The notes below the pieces were generated by a model that was not told the DNA's origin, did not search any database, and saw nothing but the letters and a program-made list of their open reading frames with translations. The position numbers and the translations under genes are program-made. Positions 25,903 through 34,854 of a DNA stretch of 52,363 nucleotides are shown here, piece after piece. Where the stretch lies: assembly GCA_030426475.1 (NCBI GenBank), contig JAUHYR010000009.1:1-52363 (forward strand). The letters are read 5' to 3'. The stretch's first letter is position 1; every line of letters begins with the position of its first letter. The stretch is from Bacteroidia bacterium (lineage in GTDB: Bacteria > Bacteroidota > Bacteroidia > Flavobacteriales_E > Vicingaceae).

Positions 25903-27435
25903 ATGAAAGTAGAATCAGTTAAAACAATTGAATTAAGAAACCTTAGAATAGAAGACTTTTTAGAACTGGAAAGCTCAATGAAAGAAGCCTACAAAAAGCT
26001 TGGCAGTTATTGGAAAAGGCATCACATTGAAAAATTATTGGAAATTTTTCCGGAAGGTCAAATATGTATTGTTGCTGATGGAAAAATTGTTGGAAGTGCC
26101 TTATCCTTAATTGTAGATTATAAAAGATTTGGGGATAAACACACATATGAACAAATAACCGGTAATTATACCTTTGACACACATGACCCGGAAGGAGATG
26201 TTCTTTACGGAATTGATGTTTTTATCCATCCGGCATACAGAGGCTTACGACTTGGAAGAAGATTATATGACGGAAGAAAAGAGCTATGTGAAAACCTAAA
26301 TTTGCGAGCCATAATTGCAGGAGGAAGGCTACCGAATTACGGAAAGTATTCTCATAAACTAAAACCAAAAGAATATATAGAAGAAGTAAAATTCAAGAAA
26401 ATTTTTGATCCGGTTCTCACCTTTCAACTTTCAAACGATTTTCATGTTAAACGAATTCTGAAAGGCTATCTTCCTGGAGACTCAGAATCCTTAGAATATG
26501 CGTCATTACTAGAGTGGAATAACATTTATTATGACGAACACCCAAAACTTTTAAATGCCGCTAATCCGGTTGTCAGACTTGGTTTAGTTCAGTGGCAAAT
26601 GCGACCATTTAAAGATATGGACTCGCTTTGTGAACAAATAGAGTTTTTTGTTGACGCTGTTTCGGGTTATCAAAGTGACTTTGTTTTATTTCCTGAGTTG
26701 TTTAACGCTCCGTTAATGTCGGACTACAATCACCTAAATGAAGCGGATGCAATTAGAGAATTAGCAAAGTTTACCGAACCTTTGCTGGAACGATTTAAAC
26801 AATATGCCATTTCATATAATACAAATATTATTACAGGCAGTATGCCCTATCAAAAAGAAGATGGAATGTTATATAATGTTGGTTTTTTATGCAGGAGAGA
26901 CGGAACCCATGAGATGTATGAAAAAATTCATATTACTCCAAATGAAAAACATCATTGGGGAATGATTGGAGGGGACCTCATAAAAGTATTTGATACAGAT
27001 TGTGGAAAAATAGGTGTGCTTATTTGTTATGATGTAGAGTTCCCTGAATTACCAAGAATACTTGCACAACAAAAAATGAAAATTTTATTTGTTCCTTTTT
27101 TAACCGACACTCAAAATGGTTACACAAGAGTAAGAAACTGTGCTATGGCAAGAGCAATTGAAAATGAGTGTTATGTAGCCATTGCCGGAAGTGTTGGGAA
27201 TTTACCAAAAGTAAATAATATGGATATCCAATTTGCTCAATCTGCTGTATTTACTCCAGCTGACTTTGCCTTCCCTACCAATGGAACAAAAGTAGAGGCA
27301 ACACCAAACACAGAAACGACTCTAATCGTTGACGTAGATTTAGATTTATTAAAGGAACTTCACAATTTCGGGAGTGTGAAAAATTTAAAAGACAGAAGAA
27401 CAGACTTGTACGATGTTGTCCTAAAAAAACAATAA
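25903..27435 (+). CDS. GNAT acetyltransferase-carbon-nitrogen hydrolase fusion
   Basis: This 510-residue two-domain protein resembles B. subtilis YhcX in architecture. Residues 1-200 form a GNAT domain with the acetyl-CoA loop around HPAYRGLRLGRRLYD (109-123). Residues 222-500 form a nitrilase-superfamily hydrolase with the complete catalytic triad: Glu in FPELFNAP (E265), Lys in YEKIHITPNE (K341) and Cys in VLICYDVEFPEL (C375). Such hydrolases cleave amides, nitriles or carbamoyl groups. The true substrate is unknown. The arrangement behind an aldehyde dehydrogenase suggests stepwise processing of an amine- or amide-containing metabolite, which is inference. Confidence 0.92.
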   Translation: MKVESVKTIELRNLRIEDFLELESSMKEAYKKLGSYWKRHHIEKLLEIFPEGQICIVADGKIVGSALSLIVDYKRFGDKHTYEQITGNYTFDTHDPEGDVLYGIDVFIHPAYRGLRLGRRLYDGRKELCENLNLRAIIAGGRLPNYGKYSHKLKPKEYIEEVKFKKIFDPVLTFQLSNDFHVKRILKGYLPGDSESLEYASLLEWNNIYYDEHPKLLNAANPVVRLGLVQWQMRPFKDMDSLCEQIEFFVDAVSGYQSDFVLFPELFNAPLMSDYNHLNEADAIRELAKFTEPLLERFKQYAISYNTNIITGSMPYQKEDGMLYNVGFLCRRDGTHEMYEKIHITPNEKHHWGMIGGDLIKVFDTDCGKIGVLICYDVEFPELPRILAQQKMKILFVPFLTDTQNGYTRVRNCAMARAIENECYVAIAGSVGNLPKVNNMDIQFAQSAVFTPADFAFPTNGTKVEATPNTETTLIVDVDLDLLKELHNFGSVKNLKDRRTDLYDVVLKKQ

Positions 27436-27520
27436 AAGAACCATGCAACCTTTTTATAAACCTTTTGTCATTTCTTTTGTTTAATTAAATAAATAAAAAA
27501 CTTTGGAAACATTTTGTTAT

Positions 27521-27528
27521 TATTTTTG
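27521..27528 (+). promoter_or_regulatory. Candidate -7 element for TonB-dependent receptor operon
   Basis: TATTTTTG matches TAnnTTTG, 43 bp before the ATG at 27572. The nearest TTTG (27502-27505) is only 15 bp upstream, so the -33 element is not supported. Confidence 0.35.
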
Positions 27529-27571
27529 TTTCCGCTAATAACACAATATTACATTTAACAAATTTGAGCTA

Positions 27572-29941
27572 ATGCAAAGGTTTATATCATTACTAACTCT
27601 CTTAATTATATTCAGTACCACAGCCTTTTCCCAAGAAAAATACACCATTAGCGGTTATGTAAAAGACAAGCGAACAGGTGAAGCAATGATTGGTGCAACC
27701 GTTTACGCAGAAGGATTGAGCGTTGGAACATCAGCAAACGAATACGGTTATTTTTCGTTAACTCTTCCAAAAGGCGAATACACTATTGTAATTAGCTTTA
27801 TCGGGTATGATAATTACACTCAAAAAGTGATTCTCGACAAAAACATTAAAATAAATACCGAGTTAGGTGAAAGTGCTGAACAGATGGATGTTTTTGAGGT
27901 GGTAGATGAAAAAGAACAAAAAGCTAATGTGGAAGATGTTCAAATGAGTGTTGTGAAATTAGATATTGATGCCATTAAAAAAGTTCCCGCTTTTATGGGG
28001 GAAGTAGATGTTATTAAAACAATGACATTAATGCCGGGTATTCAAAGTGGCGGAGAAGGAAATAACGGTTTTTTCGTAAGAGGAGGTGGTAGTGACCAAA
28101 ACTTAGTTTTGTTAGATGAAGCCACAGTTTACAATGCTTCTCACTTATTAGGTTTTTTCTCGGTTTTCAATGGCGATGCAATAAAAGATTTACAAATTTA
28201 TAAAGGAGGAATACCTGCAAGATATGGTGGAAGACTTTCTTCTCTTTTAGATATTAAAATGAAAGAAGGAAACTCCAAAAAGTTTTCCAGCTCAGGAGGA
28301 ATTGGAACAGTTTCAAGTAGATTAACGCTTGAAGGTCCTATTGTCAAAGACAAGGGCTCATTCATACTTTCCGGAAGAAGAACCTATGCCGATCAATTTT
28401 TACGATTTGCTAAGGACACATCTTTAAGAAAAAACAAGCTTTATTTCTATGACTTTAATGCAAAAGCAAATTATATCATCAATGACAAAAACAGAATTTT
28501 TGTGTCTGGATATTTTGGAAGAGACGTCTTTAGATTTGGTGATGAATTTTCAATGAGTTGGGGAAACTCAACTGGTACAGTTAGATGGAATCATTTGTTT
28601 AATGACAAACTTTTTTCAAATGTGACATTTATAGCAAGTAAGTTTGATTATAATTTAGGAGTACCGGACGGAATTCAAGAATTTAACTGGGAGTCAAATA
28701 TTATAGACTATAGTTTAAAAGCAGATTTTAGCTATTTCATTAATCCAAAAAATACGTTAAAGTTTGGAGCTCAAAGTATTCAACATACATTCAAACCCGG
28801 AACAATAATAGGCGGTGAAGAAAGTGTTTTCAATGCGTTTGTACTCCCAGATAATTATGGATTAGAAAATGCTGTTTATATTGGTAATGAGCAAGAAATT
28901 GGCACTCTATTAACCATCGAATATGGAATAAGATTTTCGTCATTTCACAACTTAGGAAAAACAACTTACTACGAGTACGATAAATCAAACCCAGACTTAT
29001 ATACATCTAGCGACACAATAGAAACTACAGGAGGAATTTATCAATCTTACTATAATCCTGAACCTAGGTTTTCTGCAAAATATACTCTGAATGAATTTTC
29101 TTCAATTAAGGCCAGTTATAACAGAACAGCTCAGTATTTGCAATTAGCTAACAACTCTGTTTCAGCTTCACCACTTGCATTATGGTTTCCAAGCTCACCA
29201 AACGTAAAACCGCAGCAGGCAGACCAGGTTGCTGCTGGTTATTTTAGAAATTTCAAGAAAAATATGTTTGAAACCTCTATTGAAGTTTACTACAAATGGA
29301 TGTACAACTCAATTGATTTTAGAGACCATGCCCAACTTTTATTAAATAAATTCTTGGAAGGTGAATTAAGAATAGGTAAATCTTGGTCGTACGGAACGGA
29401 ATTATTAGTAAGAAAAAATCAAGGAAAATTTACCGGATGGGTTGCTTACACCTTATCCAGAACACAACGAGAAATAGCAGAGATTAATAATGGTAATACT
29501 TATCTGGCTCCTTATGACAGAACTCATGACGTATCAGTAGTAGGTTCTTATGAAATATCCAAAAGAGTTGATGTGGGAATGACATGGGTTTATTCTACCG
29601 GAGCTCCCATTACTGTTCCTACCGGAAGATTTACTTACAAAGGAAATGTAATACCTGTTTATTCTGACAGAAATGCAGAAAGAATGCCTTCGTATCATAG
29701 ATTAGATCTTTCTGTAACAGTAAATGGAAAAACTGCCGAAGAAAAAGGTCCTAAGAAAAATGGAAAGAAGCGTTGGGGTTATCAAAGCAGTTGGAATTTT
29801 TCAGCTTACAATGTTTATATGAGAAAAAATGCCTTTACGATTAATTTTCAGCAATCAAAAGAAGACCCAACTGTTACGGAAGCTTATAAAATATATCTGT
29901 TTAGCATAGTTCCATCCATTACTTATAACTTTAAATTTTAA
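27572..29941 (+). CDS. TonB-dependent receptor with carboxypeptidase-like N-terminal domain
   Basis: This 789-residue outer-membrane transporter has a signal peptide (to AFSQ, residue 21), a CarboxypepD_reg-like beta-sandwich (about 25-110, ISGYVKDKRTGEAMIGATVY), a plug domain (about 125-225, with NNGFFVRGGGSDQNLVLLDEATVYN and GRLSSLLDIKMKEG) and a beta-barrel to the C-terminus, which ends in the aromatic NFKF typical of barrel insertion signals. Substrate is unknown. It is not a SusC type and has no SusD partner. The downstream DUF4249 lipoprotein gene starts 3 bp after its stop codon, a pairing often seen in Bacteroidota. Confidence 0.93.
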   Translation: MQRFISLLTLLIIFSTTAFSQEKYTISGYVKDKRTGEAMIGATVYAEGLSVGTSANEYGYFSLTLPKGEYTIVISFIGYDNYTQKVILDKNIKINTELGESAEQMDVFEVVDEKEQKANVEDVQMSVVKLDIDAIKKVPAFMGEVDVIKTMTLMPGIQSGGEGNNGFFVRGGGSDQNLVLLDEATVYNASHLLGFFSVFNGDAIKDLQIYKGGIPARYGGRLSSLLDIKMKEGNSKKFSSSGGIGTVSSRLTLEGPIVKDKGSFILSGRRTYADQFLRFAKDTSLRKNKLYFYDFNAKANYIINDKNRIFVSGYFGRDVFRFGDEFSMSWGNSTGTVRWNHLFNDKLFSNVTFIASKFDYNLGVPDGIQEFNWESNIIDYSLKADFSYFINPKNTLKFGAQSIQHTFKPGTIIGGEESVFNAFVLPDNYGLENAVYIGNEQEIGTLLTIEYGIRFSSFHNLGKTTYYEYDKSNPDLYTSSDTIETTGGIYQSYYNPEPRFSAKYTLNEFSSIKASYNRTAQYLQLANNSVSASPLALWFPSSPNVKPQQADQVAAGYFRNFKKNMFETSIEVYYKWMYNSIDFRDHAQLLLNKFLEGELRIGKSWSYGTELLVRKNQGKFTGWVAYTLSRTQREIAEINNGNTYLAPYDRTHDVSVVGSYEISKRVDVGMTWVYSTGAPITVPTGRFTYKGNVIPVYSDRNAERMPSYHRLDLSVTVNGKTAEEKGPKKNGKKRWGYQSSWNFSAYNVYMRKNAFTINFQQSKEDPTVTEAYKIYLFSIVPSITYNFKF

Positions 29942-29944
29942 AGT

Positions 29945-30757
29945 ATGAAAAAAACAATTCTATATATATTACCTCTAATTGTGTTATACTCTTGTTCAGA
30001 AAAAATCGACTTTGACTTGAATAAGGAAGATAACATAAGGCTTGTTGTTGAAGGTTATTTTACCACAGAAGCAAAAAAACATAGAATAATTTTGACGCAA
30101 ACATCAAGCTATTTTACCAATCAAATTCCAAAAGCAGAGGAAGGAGCAAAGGTTGAAATTACTGATGGAACCAAGGTTATCCAATTTATTGAAATAGAAC
30201 CCGGAATTTACGAAACAGTGTCTATTGATTCAGGAATAGTGGGCTATACTTACACATTAAATATAGAAAGAAGTAATGGCGAAAAACATACTGCCAGTTC
30301 AACCATAACTCCCGTTACTCCAATTGACTCTATAACTTATAACTTCAATTCTTTTTATGGTGAATATGTATTGTATTTGTGGGCACAAGAATCTCCGGGT
30401 GAAGGCGATTATTATCAATGGGATGTTTATCTAGACTCTGCCCTACATAATGGTAGTTTAGAAAACATGGTATTTAGTTCTGACGACTTTGTAGATGGGG
30501 CCTACATTCCCGGTTTGGAATTGTACTACTTTGCTCCCGAAGATTTAGCAAATGACACCTCTGACGTTAAAGTAGATATGCTTTCAATACCAAGAAATTA
30601 TTACGAATTTTTAATTGCCGCTTCACTAGAAACCGTGTGGAATGGTGGACCTTTTGACGGGCCTCCTGCAAACATAAAAGGCAATGTAGATAACGGTGCG
30701 TTAGGTTTTTTTCTGGCTTCAGACATTTCTTCATATCAATTTAAACTGGTAAAATAA
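29945..30757 (+). CDS. DUF4249 outer-membrane lipoprotein
   Basis: This 270-residue lipoprotein has the signal MKKTILYILPLIVLYSC (Cys17). The core has the DUF4249 pattern: LVVEGYFTTEAKKHRIILTQTSSYF, then AKVEITDG and YTLNIERSNGEKHTASSTI, an all-beta Ig-like region followed by a ligand-like domain. The family regularly follows TonB-dependent receptors and is thought to be a surface partner of the receptor, but its ligand is not known. It is cotranscribed with the receptor (3 bp gap) and with the glutamine amidotransferase gene (1 bp gap). Confidence 0.88.
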   Translation: MKKTILYILPLIVLYSCSEKIDFDLNKEDNIRLVVEGYFTTEAKKHRIILTQTSSYFTNQIPKAEEGAKVEITDGTKVIQFIEIEPGIYETVSIDSGIVGYTYTLNIERSNGEKHTASSTITPVTPIDSITYNFNSFYGEYVLYLWAQESPGEGDYYQWDVYLDSALHNGSLENMVFSSDDFVDGAYIPGLELYYFAPEDLANDTSDVKVDMLSIPRNYYEFLIAASLETVWNGGPFDGPPANIKGNVDNGALGFFLASDISSYQFKLVK

Positions 30758-30758
30758 A

Positions 30759-31328
30759 TTGAAAAAAGTAGTTGTTATTGATAACTATGATTCATTTACC
30801 TATAATCTGGTTCATTATGTAGAAGCTGTTTCTGATGTTACTCCGGTAGTTTTAAGAAACGATGAAATAAATGAGACCTTTATAGAAGATAGTGATTATT
30901 TAATTCTATCTCCGGGTCCTGGATTACCAAAAGAATCAGGCAAACTAATGGATATTATCCAAAAATACCATTCAAGAAAAAAAATATTAGGTGTTTGTTT
31001 AGGACAACAAGCCATTGGAGAATTTTTTGGCGGAAAACTTAAAAACTTAAATGAGGTTTTACACGGAGTCCAGACTGAAATAAGCAAGACGAATGAAGAC
31101 ATTTTATTAAAAGGGCTTCCTGAAAAATTTAATGTGGGTAGATATCACTCCTGGGTAATTGAAAAAGAAAGCCTACCACAAGAATTGATAATTACTTCTG
31201 AAGATATAAATGGCGAAATTATGTCAATAGCACATAAATCTCTTCCTATCAAAGGAGTTCAGTTTCACCCTGAGTCTATTATGACAGATTTTGGCATAAA
31301 AATCATCGAGAATTTCTTAAAAATCTAA
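30759..31328 (+). CDS. Glutamine amidotransferase subunit of anthranilate/aminodeoxychorismate synthase
   Basis: This 189-residue class I glutaminase releases ammonia from glutamine for a chorismate-amination partner. The catalytic triad is complete: C80 in LGVCLGQQ, H170 and E172 in VQFHPES. The oxyanion region SPGPGLPKESG and the N-terminal VVVIDNYDSFTYNLVHYV are typical of TrpG/PabA. I cannot tell trpG from pabA, because neither trpE, trpD nor pabB is in the window. The start is TTG at 30759, 1 bp after the stop of the DUF4249 gene, so it reads like the third gene of a receptor operon, an unusual place for this enzyme. Confidence 0.93.
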   Translation: MKKVVVIDNYDSFTYNLVHYVEAVSDVTPVVLRNDEINETFIEDSDYLILSPGPGLPKESGKLMDIIQKYHSRKKILGVCLGQQAIGEFFGGKLKNLNEVLHGVQTEISKTNEDILLKGLPEKFNVGRYHSWVIEKESLPQELIITSEDINGEIMSIAHKSLPIKGVQFHPESIMTDFGIKIIENFLKI

Positions 31329-31360
31329 TTCTTCCTGACAAAAAGTCGGCTATTTTGACA

Positions 31361-31375
31361 TGGCACATAAATTGA
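31361..31375 (+). promoter_or_regulatory. Candidate sigma-54-like -24/-12 promoter for zinc peptidase gene
   Basis: TGGCAC-N5-TTGA keeps the exact GG-N10-G spacing of sigma-54 promoters (consensus TGGCAC-N5-TTGC), with one change (GA for GC) in the -12 box. Upstream, GACAAAAAGTC (31337-31347) is a small inverted repeat. The predicted transcript start would be about 15-20 nt before the ATG at 31405. No sigma-54 activator gene is present in the window. Confidence 0.4.
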
Positions 31376-31404
31376 CTTAACTAAAACCATAAAATTTAAA
31401 AACA

Positions 31405-32085
31405 ATGTTTGGAGCATATATCATCGGAATTATAATTGCTGTTATAGGAATGGCTGTAAGCTGGCAATTAAAAAGTAAGTTTAAAAAATACTCTCAATTA
31501 CATTTAGCAAATGGGATGTCAGGAAAAGAAGTGGCAGAAAAAATGCTTGAAGACAATGGTATTTATGACGTAAAAGTAATTTCTGTCAGTGGTCAGTTAA
31601 CAGACCATTATAACCCTGCTAATAAAACCGTTAATTTAAGTGATTCCGTTTATAACGAAAGAAATGCGGCTGCAGCGGCTGTAGCTGCACATGAGGTAGG
31701 ACATGCCGTGCAACATGCAAAAGGCTATGCCTGGCTACAATTACGTTCTAAAATAGTTCCCATAGTTAGTGTAACATCAACTGTATTACCATGGGTTTTA
31801 ATAGGTGGAATTATTATGGTAAATAGTTTCCCTCAATTATTGTTGATAGGAATTATTTTGTTTGCTGCAACTACTGCATTTAGCTTCATTACACTTCCGG
31901 TAGAGTTTGATGCCAGCAACAGAGCATTGGCATGGATAAAACAAAGAGGAATTGTTAACTCCACAGAGTACGCAGGTTCAAAAGATGCTTTAAAATGGGC
32001 TGCATTAACCTATGTTGTAGCTGCACTTGGTTCACTTGCCACACTCCTTTACTATGTTTCAATTTACATGAATAGAAGAGATTAA
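31405..32085 (+). CDS. YugP-type neutral zinc membrane metallopeptidase
   Basis: This 226-residue inner-membrane peptidase has an N-terminal helix (3-20), a soluble stretch, the zincin motif HEVGH (96-100) in AAAAAVAAHEVGHAVQHA, then two further helices (about 115-140 and 142-165), the ELD-like metal-ligand region VEFDASNRAL, and a last helix. This is the Zn_protease family (PF04298, B. subtilis YugP). Substrates are unknown; quality control of membrane proteins is a common proposal. The gene is monocistronic, with the sigma-54-like site upstream. Its stop codon overlaps by 4 bp the stop of the convergent nuclease gene. Confidence 0.9.
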   Translation: MFGAYIIGIIIAVIGMAVSWQLKSKFKKYSQLHLANGMSGKEVAEKMLEDNGIYDVKVISVSGQLTDHYNPANKTVNLSDSVYNERNAAAAAVAAHEVGHAVQHAKGYAWLQLRSKIVPIVSVTSTVLPWVLIGGIIMVNSFPQLLLIGIILFAATTAFSFITLPVEFDASNRALAWIKQRGIVNSTEYAGSKDALKWAALTYVVAALGSLATLLYYVSIYMNRRD

Positions 32086-34805
32086 GAGCAATATTTGCAG
32101 TAATTTGAACTTTGATTATGCTCAAAAATTAAATCCGGCTGAATAATTTCTGTTAAAAAAGAATAGAGGCTTTCTTCAAACTGATTTATTACTTCATTAC
32201 TGATATCACCCTTTAAAACCGAAGGCTCTTTACTAATTTCTTTAAAACTAATAACTGCAGTAATGGCCTCAAATTCAGGGTAATTCTTTTGAGCCAACAA
32301 GCGATAAAACATTAACTGTAATGCAATTTTATAATCCTTGTTTTCAAAAAACTTATCTAAGTTTTTAATATTTAGTTTCCCGTCATCTACCCTGCCCGTT
32401 TTATAATCTATAATTCTAAGTTGACCATTTAAAGAATCTATTCGGTCTATTTTTCCTTTTAATTTAATAGGTAAGCTATCAAGTTTAGTTTCATAGCTCA
32501 ATTCTTGCTCTAATCCCTTTACAACAAGCTCGTTTTCCTTAACTAATTCTTTTTCCTTTTGTAGGAAAATAGATACATATTCTTTTACCGCATGAAAAGC
32601 CAAAAGATTTTTTCCTTGGTTATAATAACTTCCAAACTTCTCTTTAAACTCATTTTCGATAACTTTTAAAGCCTCTTTTTGCATCTTATAAATATCTTCA
32701 GGTAAAAGTATCTGATTAAGATATGGAGTATACAGTTTTTCTAAGCTCTGATGAATAATATTTCCAAATGTATTAGCTTCAATTTTTTCCTCCACTTCAT
32801 CCTCTTCTCGTAAACCTAAAATATAGGTATGATAAAAATCAAACGGACAATTGATGTAATTATTTATAAAACTGGGAGAAATTCCACTTTCATATTTTTC
32901 AATAAGCTTTTGAATTATCTGCTCATCAGACTTAACAAATTTGTGAGTTGACTGAATAGCCGCATTGCCCACACTCACCTGTTTTAGGCAAACTTTATGT
33001 GTTTTGTTTGCACTTTGCAATTCATTTTCAAGCTGAAGTATAAATCTGCTTTTTTCATTACTACCAATTACAGCTTTATCGTTATTATATAGCAATGAAA
33101 CATTTTCTGCTCGTTGAATTAAGCGGTAAAAATGGTAAGCAAAAATGGCGTCTTTTTCATAGTGAGTGGGTAATTTAAAAATGTCCTTTTTAAAATCGTA
33201 AGGAATAAATGAATTCTGTGTTTTTCCGGCAGGCAAATTTCCTTCATTCACAGAAAGTAATATTACATTTTTAAAGTCTAATAGTCTAGTTTCAAGAATT
33301 CCCATTATTTGTAAACCACTCAATGGCTCTCCGTAATAATCTATTTTTTCACTCCTAACTACCGTTCTGAATACATTATATAAAGCTTTAATAGAATCTA
33401 CAAAATGATATTTTTTTGTGTAATTAATTAGCTGTTTAAACAGAGTAGAAAACCGATACAAATACTCAATTTCATAAATATTCGCTTCCTTGTCTTTCTC
33501 AATTAAAATATCTTTTAGTTCGCTAATTAAATTTACTAAGTCGTTTAAAAATTGAACAGGTGAAGGAGATAATTTGAATAGTTTAACATCAACTCCTTTT
33601 TCAAAATCATCTAAAGAAAGAAAGAGCAGGTTATTGTTTTTTATTCTCTTCAAAAAATGCTGTAAGGCATTTTCCGCATGATTAAATTCATTAAAGTATT
33701 TATTATTTAATACTGCCAATACATCGGCATAATGGAACTTGTCTCGTCTATATCTGCCATAGTTAATGTATAGTTTGAAAAGAGAATCGAAAAAGCTGTA
33801 TATGGGTAAAAACTGCAAAGGATAACCCATCGTTACATTAAACTTATCAACCTTTTCAGGAATTGATTGAAGTACGGCCGGCAATAATTTTTCATCGGCA
33901 AGTACTACGGCAGTATCTTCATAATCGTCTAACTGATTTAAAATTTCAGCGACATATTTTACCTGAGCAATGTTTCCTGTAATTCCATAAACATTAATAG
34001 TTTTTGTAATATTTTCAAATCCATTATCAGATATAAATATTGAGTTAGAGAAGTTCCTTTTATTATTTCTGGCAAACAATCCTGCTTCCTGATTAATATC
34101 ATTTAGATAATAATCATCTACGTCCCAAAACACTTTTGCATCATAAAAAACAGAAAGATGGTCGACAATTATTTCCTCTGCCTTTGTAAGCGCATTAAAT
34201 CCCGCAAATATGATATGAGGCATTTTTTTTATTTCAGAAACTATCTCTTCAGCTTCAATATTTTCGGCTACATAACGATACACTTTGCCGTGATAAGCAA
34301 AATTATTTTCATCTAAATGTTTTTGAAAAGCATAGTAGTAATCACCCATTTTCTCCCAAAAACGAATATAGTTTTCCTGAAGTTCCGTCAACTCTTTTCC
34401 ATCAGGGCTCCAGGTTTCCATTTGCTTTGCACTCTTTAAATAAGTAAAAAACTTTTGGGTGTTTACCAGATATCTATCTATTTCATTGTAATCAGCCAAT
34501 AACACATTTGCCCAATAACTAAAATCTTCAAAAGCTTGTGCTTCTGCTCCTTCAACTTCCAAATAAACTTTATAAAACTCCATAGCTAATGAAAGTTCAT
34601 CTAACTGCAGCTTACCCGAAAGTTGTCCAGCCAAATCTTCTGTACTGATAATATTTGGAGACCAAATAGGCTTAGAAACTTTCTCTGACAAATATTTTTT
34701 CAAGAAAATTCCTGCTCGTTTGTTGGGCAACACTACCGTTACGTCTTCTATATTAGAAGCATGGTTTTCGATTAAATATTGAGCTATGTGCTGTAAGAAT
34801 TTCAA
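32082..34805 (-). CDS. PD-(D/E)XK nuclease/helicase-like protein (AddB-like)
   Basis: This 907-residue protein resembles AddB, the recombination nuclease subunit that works with an AddA helicase-nuclease in double-strand break processing. The N-terminal half has a UvrD-like but inactive helicase fold (TVVLPNKRAGIFLKKYL). The C-terminal PD-(D/E)XK nuclease has LKGKIDRID and LRIIDYKTGR (catalytic Asp and Lys). AddB proteins usually carry four Cys for an iron-sulphur cluster: here there is one in NYINCPFDFY and CKYC at the extreme end, and the protein stops one residue later, so the fourth Cys is missing. No AddA gene is in the window. Confidence 0.85.
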   Translation of the reverse strand: MKFLQHIAQYLIENHASNIEDVTVVLPNKRAGIFLKKYLSEKVSKPIWSPNIISTEDLAGQLSGKLQLDELSLAMEFYKVYLEVEGAEAQAFEDFSYWANVLLADYNEIDRYLVNTQKFFTYLKSAKQMETWSPDGKELTELQENYIRFWEKMGDYYYAFQKHLDENNFAYHGKVYRYVAENIEAEEIVSEIKKMPHIIFAGFNALTKAEEIIVDHLSVFYDAKVFWDVDDYYLNDINQEAGLFARNNKRNFSNSIFISDNGFENITKTINVYGITGNIAQVKYVAEILNQLDDYEDTAVVLADEKLLPAVLQSIPEKVDKFNVTMGYPLQFLPIYSFFDSLFKLYINYGRYRRDKFHYADVLAVLNNKYFNEFNHAENALQHFLKRIKNNNLLFLSLDDFEKGVDVKLFKLSPSPVQFLNDLVNLISELKDILIEKDKEANIYEIEYLYRFSTLFKQLINYTKKYHFVDSIKALYNVFRTVVRSEKIDYYGEPLSGLQIMGILETRLLDFKNVILLSVNEGNLPAGKTQNSFIPYDFKKDIFKLPTHYEKDAIFAYHFYRLIQRAENVSLLYNNDKAVIGSNEKSRFILQLENELQSANKTHKVCLKQVSVGNAAIQSTHKFVKSDEQIIQKLIEKYESGISPSFINNYINCPFDFYHTYILGLREEDEVEEKIEANTFGNIIHQSLEKLYTPYLNQILLPEDIYKMQKEALKVIENEFKEKFGSYYNQGKNLLAFHAVKEYVSIFLQKEKELVKENELVVKGLEQELSYETKLDSLPIKLKGKIDRIDSLNGQLRIIDYKTGRVDDGKLNIKNLDKFFENKDYKIALQLMFYRLLAQKNYPEFEAITAVISFKEISKEPSVLKGDISNEVINQFEESLYSFLTEIIQPDLIFEHNQSSNYCKYCS

Positions 34806-34819
34806 GCGTTTAGTTTGCT

Positions 34820-34827
34820 CAAATATA
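34820..34827 (-). promoter_or_regulatory. Candidate -7 element for AddB-like gene
   Basis: On the minus strand TATATTTG matches TAnnTTTG and ends 14 bp before the start codon at 34805. No well-spaced TTTG was found. It lies back to back with the plus-strand box at 34843-34850. Confidence 0.4.
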
Positions 34828-34842
34828 GAAAGAACTTTATTG

Positions 34843-34850
34843 TATTTTTG
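34843..34850 (+). promoter_or_regulatory. Candidate -7 element for phosphatase lipoprotein gene
   Basis: TATTTTTG matches TAnnTTTG exactly and ends 4 bp before the ATG at 34855, which would make the mRNA nearly or fully leaderless. Confidence 0.4.
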
Positions 34851-34854
34851 GTGT

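Noticed and set aside
27572-30757. SusC/SusD-type polysaccharide utilisation pair
   Set aside because: The lipoprotein is DUF4249, not a TPR-type SusD, the receptor lacks SusC-specific motifs, and no glycoside hydrolase is nearby.
34786-34854. Upstream start for the phosphatase lipoprotein
   Set aside because: It would add 23 residues before the lipoprotein signal and overlap the start of the AddB-like gene; the ATG at 34855 fits the signal peptide.
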